Positions 1-11,895 of a DNA stretch of 64,000 nt are shown one piece after another. The notes under the pieces were generated by a model that was not told the DNA's origin, made no database searches, and saw nothing but the letters and a program-made list of their open reading frames with translations. This stretch comes from Solenopsis invicta. Its lineage: Eukaryota; Arthropoda; Insecta; Hymenoptera; Formicidae. Numbering within the stretch: the stretch's first letter is position 1; each line of letters opens with the position of its first letter. The translations under genes and the position numbers were made by a program. The DNA is taken from contig NC_052666.1 of the NCBI RefSeq assembly GCF_016802725.1, positions 23,031,497-23,095,496 on the forward strand. The letters are read 5' to 3'.

Positions 1-3000
1 TTTTTCGATACCTGGTCCGTCTCTATTATCATCCTTTATCATCTCAATGCAAATTGCTTGCAATTATAAACGTGAGTAGAAATATTGTTAAATGTAATCT
101 TAAGATAAAATGTTAATTTTTAGTTTTTGCAGGCCAAAAGTTTGAAAACGCTTGCAATTTTCCGGCATTTTACGAAAAATTAAATTATCTCGGTGAAAGA
201 AAATTGTAGAGAAGTTTTCGAGCACTCATTTTAAAGAGCACAGATAGAGATTTATAAATCTGTTTTATAATTTTGCCGCTGCAATATTTTGTTACTAAAT
301 TAATACATAAAATCGAAAAATGATATTCTTTTTATATTTTTGTTTTTCCTTGAAGCATGGTATCTTGACATCATCGGATAAAATTTAATATAGAAATATT
401 TTTAAAAGATTTTTATTGTAATATTGAATTTTTTGTATAAAAATTTACTTATTAGTCAATATTTACCAATAACTAATATTAATTGAGTTAAGTTTTGATG
501 ACATATGAAAATCTTAATTAAATATAAATGTTTATTATATTATAATTACAAAATTTAATACAAAAGTTAGGAATATTGAAATTAGTTTTTTAAAAACAAC
601 TTATTCAGTTTTGCAAACAATATTATATGTAAGTGTATAACCTTACAGAATTCATACATAGTATACAAACAACTGCTAAAAAATATGGATATGTTACTCG
701 TTTTATCTTAGGAACAGATATATACGTAGTACTTACTAAACCTGAGAATTGTAAAGTAAGTTTATAAAAAGTAATAATTGTAATAGAGTAAAATACATAA
801 AATTAAAGTAAATATACCTATATATATTGAAAAAGAGTGTCACTTAAAATCTTGATTTTAATATACGTTGTCAAGATCACTATCCCTGAGTAACTTCCGA
901 AATGTTTTAGTTGGCAATCATTGTTTGTTTAAAAAGTTATAGCATAGCAAACACACATAAAACTATATAATTATAAATAACAATTATAGATCTACTTTCG
1001 TTCCATAAACAGGGAGAAGTGTGCAATGGACCTAGCTTCACGTGGAAAGTCGAAATTTAGAATAGTACATTTACAGATCTCGTTTCAGTCCATAAGCAGG
1101 AGGAGATAGGAGGTGAATTTTGTTTTGCGTTGCAAAGTTCTATTGTAGATACAGAAAAAGGGGAGGGGGGAGGGTACTCGCCTATAAGAAATCGAAATCC
1201 TCCAGATAAACCTTACTTTGCTTAGAAATACACATTTACATTGTCAACTTTATTTGTTAATAACTTTTGACTAAACAATGATTACTGGCCAAACTGTTTG
1301 GAATTTATTCAAGAAAGTTACAGATTTTAACAACATATGTCAAGATCAATGTCATTAGAGATGGCTCCCTTTCTCTATATATTTACTCAAATTAAATGTG
1401 CAGTTGGTGCTTACGAAAGAAATTGGCAACAACAAAAGTATTGTGACCAAGCTGTGGAAATCATTTTTTGGCGATGGAATTATTAGGGTTTCAGGTATTA
1501 AATCAATAAATATAGAATGATAAAATTAAATGTATTGAAATAATCTTGATGAGAACGTTTTTTCATGTTCGATATGTTTGGTGCTGATAGGTGCGCCTCA
1601 CAGGCTTCGGCGAAAAATAATACAACCTCTAATGAACGTCAAGTATTTATACGAATATGTGACATTCTTCGACATTTATAGTAATTGCTGTGTGGATGCT
1701 TTAGAAAAACATGTCGATGGTCCAACGTTTGATCTTAAACAGTACATGGAACAATACGCGGTTAATATATATTTAGGTGAGAATGTAATGCGCTCGCTTA
1801 ATTGACAAAAATTTTATTTATAATTTGATTAATAACAAGTTACTTCGATATAAATTATTATTATTATTACGATCTACAATTATGTTTACGTGTTTACGTT
1901 CCATTAATCGGGTTCAGTAACCTCTTTATAATTATTGCTATTATAATTTTATATAAACGACATTCAACTTGATTATTTAAATTAATTAAATTATTTATTT
2001 AAATTCGATTTGTTGATATAAAACAGAATTTATATCACTATAACTGACGCATTATAATATATTATTTGATATGAGTAGTTATAACTACAAATTTGATTAA
2101 ACTTGAGTAATGGTGACACGTAAAGATAGTCTATACTACGCGTGATACTTTAAATATATAAAGTTGATAAACCTTTATTCACAGAGACAATAGTGGGTAT
2201 TCAAGGAACAGCACATAAAGGTGAACTCGACGGATTATTGAATTCGCAAGAAACGTATGTATCTTTAGCAGTACTATTATAAATATTCAAATTGATCGTC
2301 TACACTTATTCCAGATTATTTAAAGGAACATATAACAGAGTAATAAAACCGTGGCTACAGACGGATTGGATTTTTTCTTTGACTAAAAAAGGAAAACAAA
2401 TGCGTGTTGCTCAAAACACTGTGCTTGATTTCATGTATAGTGTAAATTTCAATGTTTCTTTTTATTTGATAAGTTTGTCACATATCTGAAAAAAATATAA
2501 TATCATATCTATATCCTTGCAAGCTGGAGTATACACCTTCAAAAAGATTTTCTTCGTGGGTGTTGTACAGTACATGACTTTCAACGTTTTATTCATTCTT
2601 AGTAACATTTTATGAATTATGTTTTTATTATAGCTCATGCATTACGACGGTGCATCTGCATATATTTATGAAAATTAAGGACTTTTTGGACAATAAATAC
2701 ATTACAGCAATTTATTTTTTACTTATTACATTTTTATCTGTGATATTTTTTAATTTTAAATAAAGAAAATAAATTACTTTTACATTTTTATACAATAGGA
2801 AACGGGAAATTTTTTTTTTTAATATCGATATTATCTAGACCAGAATAGAAATTACCAGAAATGCAATAAAGATACGAATTTGGAAAATATTATGGTAGGT
2901 AGAAATATTGAAATTCATGTATATGTGCAGCATTCCAAGAAAATTATTTTAAGTAAAGCTACTACTCTCACTCCAGTCTGCAATATAATTATTATATTAT

Positions 3001-3523
3001 ATAATTATTATGTTGCTAATTGGAACAGTTTAGTATGAGACAGATTAATATTTTTATACGCTTTAATAATATTTTATATATTATAATATTAACATGAAAT
3101 GTATAATCTTTTTTCTTAAATGCAAATTATTTAAATGCTTGTTATTGTTCATATTATACATGGATGTGTCGTTCAATATAGGTATTACCACAAAAGACAA
3201 TAAGGCCTACTGCTTTAAATAATAAGATTTTTCAAAAAGTGAATCCTGTTTTTCATAATTATTGGAAACGTGTGGTGCAAGTATGTGGTAATGTTACAAA
3301 TGAATTTTGTAAAGTGAGTGACGAAAACTGCATAGACGATATGAGAAATTTTTTAATTGCTGTAAGTTCATGTAAAGGTTTACTATTTGCTACATATTTA
3401 CACGTAAGATTAATTAATATTTTTCAGATTCATAGTACTATTACGGAAATAACAACTTTTATTATAATTATGTTGGCAATGCATACAGAAGTACAAGTTA
3501 GTAAATTTTTTACAGCATAATGA

Positions 3524-3572
<49 letters not shown>

Positions 3573-6420
3573 TTACACACATATAGAAATATATTTAATA
3601 CAGTCGATTATAAAAACATATGTCTACACATGTCTGTTATATTTGTACAATATTATAAAAAAGAATTATTTTAAATTATATAATAACCGTTTTTATTCAG
3701 CTTATGGTTCACATTGATTTCAAATAATATTATTTAATTTTTTACATTATTGTTTAAATATTTATTGTTATTGTTTCTAAATTTTATTTCCTAGGAAAAA
3801 CTCCGAGAAGAAATATTTGTTACATTGAATAATGATAAGATTGATGCCCAAAGCCTTTATTGCATGCAATATTTACAAATGGTCTTTAAGGAGACATTAA
3901 GATTGTTCCCTGTAGCACCTGTTCTTTCTCGGGCTCTTACAGAAGATATTAAACTTGGTATTTTACATACTTAGTTCATGATAAAAAAATTAGTGTAACT
4001 TAATATTTTAATACAGGCCCTGCAACTTACCTTGACTGTGGGTGTAAAATTTTTGGTTAACAAAGGGAAAGAAGGAGAGTTACAAAGTGACAACCTTTTC
4101 TTATTTATTTTGTGCTTTTTGTTACTATCTTTATTTTGTACTATGAATTGCGACGGCCTGTTTCGATTCCTGCTGACGAATTTATTTATGGTTTTATTCA
4201 AATTTTAGCCTATATCCTCCGCTGCATCATTATAAATATATGGTGTAGCCACAATGTTCAGTTGCTTTTGTGTCATGCTTGCATCCAAGCGGTCGGCATA
4301 ACATCTGCGCATAGCATTAAAAAAAATTCAGTTGATTTTTAATTCAATTCTTGGTTGAGGATTAACACGATAACAATAAGCTAAATTTTGGGTGTGAAGT
4401 GCTCTGCGATTCCACATTATAGTTGCCGGGCCTGGTTTAATATGATATTTTATCAAGTTACGAAAAGGAGTTTTGCCAATTTTAGAATCGTGTACTTTGC
4501 CAGAGGGATGTTTCATAATGATTCCAATAATTGCAATTCATCGTAATCCTGTCTATTGGCCTAAGCCGTTGGAATTTATACCCGAACGATTTTCATCGGA
4601 AAATTCGTCAAATCGTCATCGTTACACATATATTCCATTTGGCACGGGTCTCAGAGACTGCATAGGTAGATATTATGATAAGCTATTTATTTAGAAAATT
4701 ATTTATATTGACAACTTTTTGAAGTAATCTGAAAGTATCTATCATATTATGTTATTCAATTTGTATTGCAGTTTATGATTTTTATTTTCTTCCAGCAATT
4801 CGTAATGCGTCCTAAAATTGATTTTACATCATTTTCACGCTAAACGAATTAAGTAAAAAAAATTATTATTAGGTGCGCAACTAAGTTCCCGCTGTTTGTC
4901 AATAGATGGCTCCAGCAGTAAGTGCTGGTCGATTTAGACATATCCAAAACGTCATGAACTAAGCGTAGACATATGGTAAACAAACCGCGTTGACACGTTA
5001 GTGATTTTGTTTTGGCGTCATATACTTTTGATTGTGTGAAAATGTCTGATTTTGTGCCAAATAATCATCATTTGCGGAAAGTGTTGATTTTCTTATTTTA
5101 TTCGAAGAAAATGGCGACTGAAGCGCATCGAGAGCTCCAAAAAGTTTACGGAGATGCTGTTCTAAGTGAAACAACGTGCCGTGATTGGTTCCGTCGCTTC
5201 AAAGACGGTGATTTCGATGTTGACGACCGTCCGCGTGAAGGAAGGCCAAAAACATTCGAAGACTCTGAATTGGAAGCATTGCTCGATGAGGATCCGTGCC
5301 AAACGCAAGAACAGCTTGTTTCAGCATTAGAAGTTATCCGCCAAGCCATTTCCAAGCAATTGCATGCGTTGGGAATGATTCAAAAGCAAGAAACTTGGAT
5401 TCCTTATGATTTGAAGCCAAAGGACGTTGAGCGTCGTTTTTTCACCTGTGAACAACTGCTCTAGCGGCAAAAAAGAAAGGATTTTCTTCATCGCATCGTG
5501 ACGGATGATAAAAAATGGATTCATTACAGCAACCTAAAGAAAAGAAAGTCATGGGGACTGGCCGGTCATGCTTCTACGTCGTCGGTTGGGCCGAATATCC
5601 ACGCTGCGAAGGTTATACTGTGTACTTGGTAGGACCAGGTCGGTGTTATTTATTATGAGCTGTTGAAACCGAACGAAACCATCACTGGGGAACGGTATCG
5701 ACTTTAATTGATGTGACTGAGCCGAGCACTGTGCGAAAAACGACCACAATACGAGCAGAGGCACGACGAAGTGATTCTACTGCATGACAACGCTTGGCCT
5801 CATATTCCCAAACCCGTTAAAACCTACGTGGAAACGCTCAAATGGGAAGTCCTACTCCACCCGCCACATTCCCCAGATATTGCGCCGTCCGATTATTACT
5901 TGTTCCGTTTGATGGCACATGGTCTGGCTGATCCGCTCATATGAAGACATCAAAAAATGGCTTGATTCGTGGATAGCCTCAAAAGACGAACACTTTTATC
6001 GTAACGGTATTTGAGCTCTGCTAGAAAGATGGGCAAAAGTTTTAGCCAGCGATGGGGAATACTTTGAATGATTCATTTGTAACCATTTTTTCACAATAAA
6101 GTTGCATTTTTATTAAAAAAAAGAAAAAAACAGCGAGAACTTAGTTGCGCACCTAATATAATATATGAATATGCAACATACATTCGTTAAATGTGAAAAC
6201 TTTTCTTAAATATTAATTTATTATTTCTAAATATTTCTGCTCTTTACATTTTCAATTTTTAGGTCAAAAATACGCATTTCTATGTGTTGCGACTTTAATA
6301 GCAAATTTGGTACGGCGATATCGATTTTCAACGACTATCAGCAACATAGATGACATTAAACTAACAACCGATATTGTATTACGGAGCCAAGACGTCAAAT
6401 GCTCTATATCTCGTGTATAA
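1..6420 (+). CDS. CYP4-type cytochrome P450, copy A (5' end outside the window)
   Basis: This is a microsomal heme monooxygenase of the CYP4 clade; the substrate is unknown. Exons: 1-71 (partial), 649-755, 1404-1494, 1591-1776, 2185-2254, 2315-2441, 3182-3361, 3428-3496, 3795-3957, 4486-4665, 6263-6420. All junctions are GT-AG, phases agree across every junction, and no stop interrupts the frame. Visible motifs are the proline hinge IPGP in exon 1, the K-helix KETLR (ExxR) in exon 9, PERF and the heme loop PFGTGLRDCIG in exon 10, and GQKYAFL opening exon 11. Two oddities: the I-helix AGxDTT motif reads A-IHSTI, so the acid is Ser, and the C-helix WxxxR reads HRLRR. Exon 7 has 14 residues absent from copy B. 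Intron 9 holds a hAT-like MITE and intron 10 a mariner. A polyadenylation signal AATAAA lies at 6621-6626. The membrane anchor is outside the window. The family is confident; the subfamily is not assigned. Confidence 0.88.
3529..3569. repeat. (AG)n microsatellite in copy A intron 8
   Basis: About 20 uninterrupted AG units directly after exon 8 of copy A. Copy B has only a short impure AG run at the same place, so the tract expanded in copy A or shrank in copy B. Confidence 0.95.
4014..4434. mobile_element. hAT-like non-autonomous element (MITE) in copy A intron 9
   Basis: The element is 421 bp long. Its ends CAGGCCCTGCAAC and, as reverse complement of the right end, CAGGCCCGGCAAC match at 12 of 13 positions. 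It is flanked by a near-perfect 8-bp duplication, ttttaata at 4006-4013 and gtttaata at 4435-4442. The CAGG start and 8-bp duplication are typical of the hAT superfamily. The matching intron of copy B reads straight across the site without the insertion. No transposase is encoded; the short antisense frame across the right end is chance. Confidence 0.8.
4869..6156 (+). mobile_element. Full-length mariner (Tc1/mariner, mauritiana-like) in copy A intron 10
   Basis: The 1288-bp element has terminal inverted repeats TTAGGTGCGCAACTAAGTTC, matching at both ends for about 27 bp with one mismatch, and TA duplications at 4867-4868 and 6157-6158. Copy B has the uninterrupted sequence with a single TA, so this is a clean insertion after the P450 duplication. 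It contains one degraded transposase gene. Length and ends match full-length mariners. Superfamily is certain; the subfamily is inferred from the resemblance of the protein to mauritiana/Mboumar-type transposases known from ants. Confidence 0.95.
5042..6071 (+). pseudogene. Mariner transposase, inactivated
   Basis: In active elements this DD34D transposase binds the terminal repeats and cuts and pastes the element. The ATG opens MSDFVPNNHH, followed by the N-terminal helix-turn-helix region (RDWFRRFKDGDFDVDD around residues 40-55) and a second DNA-binding region. All three catalytic blocks are still readable: IVTDDKKW, LLHDNAWPH and DIAPSDYYLF. The gene is broken by in-frame stops at 5462-5464, 5630-5632, 5705-5707 and 5714-5716, by a small deletion with frameshift near 5931, and by a further stop at 6012-6014. 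Several stops are the C-to-T or G-to-A changes expected of neutral decay. It cannot make an active protein. It lies in a P450 intron in the same orientation as the gene. Confidence 0.93.
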
Positions 6421-6426
6421 ACCATG

Positions 6427-6890
6427 GTTTACAATAACTGATTGGTAAATGCTAATTACAAGATTTTATCAATAACTTTATTATTAACGACTTTTTAATG
6501 TTAATAATTTACTTTTGAATTCATTACAGGCGACAAAATTCTATTCGGACGGAATACAATATAGCTTAAACGTAATGAAGGGATATAAATTATCTGTATA
6601 TTGAAACTATATTGAAAAATAATAAAAAGTTATATGCTATAATCCTGTTTTGCGTGCAATCGACTGAATCGAATCTGTTTGCTTTCTATATTTACGCGAA
6701 TAAAGTATGAGTTTAAAATATATTTTGCGATTCTTTGAATAAGAAACATGAACATTTTAAGAATAAATTATATTAGTAGATTTTTAACCCGTTATGGTCA
6801 CAAAGAGTCCATGCTAACTGTAAGGATATGTAGCTGCAAACAGATCATTCAAAATCGAACCTGTGACGCACTCTGTTCAAGCATATAAAA
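6427..6890. other. 3' flank of copy A and AT-rich spacer
   Basis: After the short 3' UTR the sequence is AT-rich and I see no coding potential. It ends where the repeat family of 6.9-7.8 kb begins. Confidence 0.5.
6621..6626 (+). terminator. Polyadenylation signal AATAAA of P450 copy A
   Basis: A canonical AATAAA lies about 200 bp after the copy A stop codon, a normal 3' UTR length for an insect gene. No equivalent signal was seen within about 300 bp after the copy B stop. Confidence 0.5.
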
Positions 6891-6894
6891 AAAC

Positions 6895-7805
6895 CATTAA
6901 TAGAGAAACCACTTACAAGGAACGTTTGAGAAGTGTCCGCCTCAGATTTAAACGAACTTTTAATATATTGTAATACAGATAAAAATAAGGGACACGTATT
7001 TTTTTATACGTACCCTATCTCACTTTTAGGGGAAGAAACACCCCTTTGAAAAAAATTGGTTTTTTTCTTTCGAAGCGTATATTATCGAAACTATAAGAGA
7101 TAGAGAAAAATGTTCTATTTAAAAGTTAAATGTCTTAAAGAGTATGTAGGATTTATTGTCAGGAAATATGCACAAGCGTTTGCAATTAAGAAAAATGGAT
7201 TTATTTAAGATAATACGTCGTACTCACAAACTGTTCTCTAAGATTAATCATTTATAAATCGCAACGCATTGCCCAGCAACCAAAGACAAAAGCCATTAGA
7301 TGTTCAGATCGATATATTAACGGGAAGACTCTGCATGGCACATATATTACACACTGCAAGTACTTTATAATAGTGATAAAAAAATTTTTTTATTGTTTTT
7401 ATACTTTCCCCCACCACTATTTTTTCAAAATTTTTAGTTTTTTTTTTTTATAAACAAAATAAAGCTTATTTTACTACGAATTCAATAGTATATGACAAAA
7501 TTATGATGCAACATTTCCATTTTCGAAAAATAATTAAAAACCATCCTATAACGTATGGTATGCACACTCGTCCGTGTACTATGGAAGTGTCTCCCTTCGA
7601 TTTTGACGAGCGTTTAATACATTGTAGTACAGATCAAAATAAAGAACACGTATTTTTTTATACGTGCTCTAATGCACTTTTAGGGGGTAAAACACAGCTT
7701 TAAAGAAAATCGATTTTTTTCTTTCGAAGCTTGTATCGTTGAAATTATAAGAGATAGAGAAAAATGTTCTATTTGAAAGTTAAATGGCTTAAAGAGTTTT
7801 TTATA
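6895..7805. repeat. Two partial copies of a dispersed foldback repeat
   Basis: Two blocks, about 6920-7143 and about 7575-7805, share the same ordered landmarks: a gtgtc-rich end, TTTAATA(C/T)ATTGTA, a short hairpin around TACGT, TTTCTTTCGAAGC and ATAAGAGATAGAGAAAAATG. Between them, 7370-7560 matches the inner arm of the complete palindromic copy at 12.5-13.3 kb. I read the block as two truncated or nested copies of that element. It has no coding capacity. Confidence 0.7.
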
Positions 7806-7829
7806 ATTGTGATTTTCTTAATAAACCTA

Positions 7830-8287
7830 TTTCACTAAAAAAGAATATACGCAAATATACTTTAGCAGGAAAGTAAAGTTCTATATTACAAAATATATAT
7901 TTTATAGAAATTAACAAAAAACCAATAAAAGAAAAAAATAGAAGCAACTAATTCGCATAAAAATGTTAATTTTCTTTTTTATGTCGTTTGCACGATTGTA
8001 CTAAAGACGATATATTCATAAAGATACGTATTGGAACTAGTTCGCATAATGAATACTTATGCGCACTAATTATTTCAGTACCTCTAGTGGATATACTATC
8101 TTTATTGCAATCATGCAAACAACATAATAAAGAAAATTAATATTTTTATGCAAATTGATTAAGCTTCTTATTTTTGTACTTTTTTATTTTTTGTTTGTTT
8201 CTAAATAATATATATTTTGCAATATAACATTTTTTGTTTCTACCAAACAATATTTGCTTATCTTCTTTAATGCAATAGGCTTACGGG
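7830..8287. mobile_element. Foldback (MITE-like) palindrome with arms of about 210 bp
   Basis: The left arm (about 7830-8040) and right arm (about 8065-8287) are inverted repeats. Clear anchors are CGCATAAAAATGTTAATTTT near 7956 against its complement near 8140, and the tract around aaaatatatattttat against its complement near 8200. The arms look roughly 80 percent alike. There is no ORF, and the target-site duplication is not clear. Confidence 0.7.
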
Positions 8288-8289
8288 GA

Positions 8290-9185
8290 AAACTCTAAAA
8301 AAACGCATCAACAATAATACCATATTTTATACAGTATGTCTAAATATAATTTCCTTTGCATAACCTTAACATTGTTTTATTTTCAATTGACATGTATCGG
8401 ATATATAATTGACACGAAATGATGGAATCAAGAATTTGAGTTTGCTTTTACTTGGTTTTCTATGAAACGTTATATCTGTTATGTGTGAGAAGGGCAACAA
8501 ATTAGTGTCGTTGTTACATAATTCTCAGACGGTACCCATTTTATTTGTAAAATACTTTTTTATGTTCTAGTGATCTTAGCGCTCCACAATTTACAAGTAA
8601 ACTATATTTTTTATCTAGTTTAATTTCTTGTCAAAAAACTTTTTTTGAGATGACTCCAGCATAAGGTTTTATTCATAAGTTGCTTGCATCTTCGGTAAAA
8701 TAAGGTAAAGTAACAACGTAATTAGTGTCAGGTTTGACTTAATTTATAAGTACAAAATGAGATTTCTGTTTCTAGGAAAAATGATATCAATTGCATAATA
8801 TGAATCACGTGATTTTATACTGTTATTAATATATATTTTTATTAAATATATGTTACTGTATTTGAAATTGTTAAATTTGATATATTTTGGCATCGTTTGG
8901 GTTCGAATCATAGAGATTAAATCTAAATTATTACAACAATAATGTTTTGATTTGACATCATTTGCATTTGAATAGTTTGTACATCTATAATATAAGTATT
9001 ACTTTCGCATGTAATCTAAAATATATGTAAAACAGTAATAAAAATGATAATATTAATAGTATTCTGGACAACAAGATGTTATTTTTAACAATTGGTGAAA
9101 TTAATAGAAATATCTCAATCAAGGTAATGATAATTATAGCAAAGTAATAATAATTATAAAATATTTTTAATTACAAATGAAATAT
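8290..9185. other. AT-rich spacer, nothing recognised
   Basis: Low-complexity AT-rich DNA. No ORF with credible composition, splice pattern or RNA-gene structure was seen. Confidence 0.5.
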
Positions 9186-9375
9186 GTGTACAGAGTGTTG
9201 CAACACATTTTGCAGGAACAAGCAGAGACAGGCGCGAGTTTTAACTTATAATTTATGACGGTATTATATATGTGTATGCCATCATTACCTAAAAATTGCG
9301 TTTGCCCCTGCTTGCCCCTGCAAAATCTGCAACTTGTCGACTGCCTTGTACGTATTTGCAACACCCTGTGTACTA
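9186..9375. mobile_element. MITE of about 190 bp with long inverted ends
   Basis: The left end begins GTACAGAGTGTTGCAA; the right end, reverse-complemented, begins GTACACAGGGTGTTGCAA. Further in, both arms carry ATTTTGCAGG(A/G)(A/G)CAAGCAG followed by a similar tail. The right arm holds about 28 extra bases near 9335-9360. The ends belong to the ACAGGGTGT-type termini also seen at 52.17-52.50 kb. There is no coding content. Confidence 0.75.
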
Positions 9376-11895
9376 GATGGGCATCAAAGACAAAAAACCG
9401 AAAAAAATTTTAGATATCACTGAATGTTTTGTTTTTCAAACTTGTATCATTATCGATATGAAAAAGTATGTGTCTATTATTTTTCACAATGGACTTTTTA
9501 CAATATTTACGTAGTGCAATTTCCGGTTGCAGTAGACTATTACTAAACGAAAGTTGCCCAACTTTTAATTTTTTGGCGACAATAACTGGTTATCGCAATA
9601 TCTTAATAGCACTTTGTAATTAGCAGTTGCTAGCTTTTACAATTAGCGACGGAGTGTTTGCAACTTATTTTATAATGCTTAGGTAAGTATTCCAAGTGTT
9701 TCATTAAATACGGTAACATAAAGATAAGTTATAAAGATAAGTAAGTTTATACTTGATAGAGTGGTGCGTCACTCGGAGAGCACAGGTTCAATTTTCTGAC
9801 TCTTCGTTACACTTATATTTCATTTTTTTCGAGTGATATTTCATCCTAGATTTTGAAAGTACACGATTCCGTCAGTTAGAATAAATGTAGGTAACCGACA
9901 CACTTGATTTATTAACATGTTATGATTCCCTTTATCTTTTAAAGTCAAACTAACATTAAATTATCTGTGGCAAAAGAATTACTCGCATATTCAGCGTTTC
10001 TATATGAATTTTAATATACAATGTAAGTGTAACACAATAATAAAATCGTAGTCTTTATAATAAAATACGAGTTATTAATATCAATTTTTTTTTAATGGAT
10101 GGATAAAAATATGATATTATGAAATTTTCATTGTATGTAATTAATCTTGTTAAAGACAAACATTTTATTTTTCCAATGATTTTGTTATGCGTATCTAATT
10201 ATTAATTATTTATTTATACATTATAATAATATAGACTGAATAATGTACTATGCAAAGTCAACGAACAATCAAGGAGGTTTATTATAAGATATTGTACCAA
10301 ATTAAAACTTCTCTTTCTTAAAAGAATTTACGAGGAATTTTCCTTTAAGAAATAATGGAAACGAATATTGCGGAATTACGTTCAAAGAAAGCATGATTTT
10401 TGTCTGAAACACTTTGCGATAAAAACAATAAATTTACTTTTATAATTGTGCAGAATGGAAAAATGAGTTTCTATTGGCTAAGAAAAGCACTTTATATGTC
10501 GAGTATTTTTTCTTTCTTCACCTTTGCAATAATCTACAGTCTACAATTAAACTTCTAAACATATTACATATTTTTATTATTAAATGCAAACGTGTTATCT
10601 TCAAATTTAAAATTAACTATTGTTACATCCGGAAGATTCCATTTCCGATTTCCCTTTTCGCAAATAACAAACATCCTTCGTTTATTATAAAAAAAAAATG
10701 AAACAAAGTGAGGAAATTGTCTTTGAAATATATAACTCTCAAATATTACATAAAGAGTGATTGTTAAATATAAATATAAAGGAGAAATCGTGTGAAGACT
10801 GGATCGTGAGCAATATTTGCTTATCTTAATACAATAATCTGTAAGAATGAACAAAATCAAGACTTAAAGAAAAAAATACTCAAGTTTTATTTAAGTTTAG
10901 CGATAACGAGAGATAAGATTAATTTGAGACGTCGGACAAAAACTATAAAAATTAAAATTTATAACCTTAGCTTTATCTGTCCAAATACACCAAATCTTAG
11001 TCTCAGTTCACTTGATCAACTCCACCCTCTTTTCTAAGCTCTATAAAATGTCCAACTTCTTAGCACTTGTTGTTACTTTCTTTCAAGTTCCGACTCGAAG
11101 CTGTGCGCGTTATTTTTAAATCGCTTTAAAGTTAGAATCTATGCGCGAGAATTTCAACCACGACTTTTATACGCAAAACCGCCTAGTTTCAAGATCGTTC
11201 TCTATCAACAACCTCCAAGAATCATTTCTCTGCTATTATAAGTAAGTTACTCACTCTTTTCTTTTCTTGTTTTTTTTTCAATTTGTCATTCAAGTAGCTA
11301 GAAATCGATTGCTAATGAGCAATCACAGACGTTCATGTCTCATCTCGCTCTAAATATTATTATTATTATTTTTATTATTGGTATCAAAATTCCCTCTTTG
11401 AATTAATGCAGCAATTTCCATTCAAAATAATTCCCGATTTTTTTCTCTAAATTTTCTTTAAATGCCTACGTAGATATAAAGATGTCCTGTTTTCTATAGT
11501 TTGCTCCTTAAACCTGCAAAATGAAATACCCGTGCTTGTTTCCGACTTTCCTTTTCAATACCTCGTTCCTATAGATTTTTTTTACATTTTTTTTCCTTTT
11601 ATTACCGCTGCAATTTGCAAGTTAAACTAATTTTGTCTCTTCCTGATTAAGTTATACCAAATGTCAAAAATCTATTTTTCTAATTCCAATGAACAATGTT
11701 AAACATAGCATTCAACATAGCATTTACAACAATAGAATATGTCAATTAAATTTATTCATAAATTTTATAAAATTCTAAGGTTTTATTATGTATTAAAGTA
11801 ACAAAATACATGTTAATTTAATTTATAAGGAATTCTAAGCGTCAAATAGTTATTCAGTTAATCCATTTCGTCACCTTCCTCCGGATAAAAAATCA
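9376..11895. other. Spacer with an unassigned promoter-like segment
   Basis: Mostly AT-rich. Around 11041-11242 there is a TATAAAA-like element, a 23-codon frame from 11048, a 33-codon frame from 11141 that stays open to a strong donor (GTAAGT at 11242), and slightly higher GC. This could be a 5' exon, but its phase does not fit the P450 exon at 13.9 kb, so it is not called as a gene. Confidence 0.4.

Noticed and set aside
4328..4516. Minus-strand frame resembling the C-terminal tail of a butyrobetaine/trimethyllysine dioxygenase
   Set aside because: It begins in P450 exon 10 and runs through the terminal repeat of the hAT-like MITE; the resemblance is a few residues and is better explained by chance.
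8888..8915. B-box-like GGTTCGAATCA
   Set aside because: No A box or paired stems at tRNA spacing upstream.
9757..9815. tRNA-like or tRNA-derived SINE segment (AGAGTGGTGCGTCACTCGG then GGTTCAATTTTCTG)
   Set aside because: A B-box-like word is present, but no acceptor stem, D arm or full cloverleaf can be drawn. A SINE relic is possible but not supported.
10474..10860. Frames on both strands (75 and 98 codons)
   Set aside because: AT-rich, overlapping in opposite directions, with no motif; chance.
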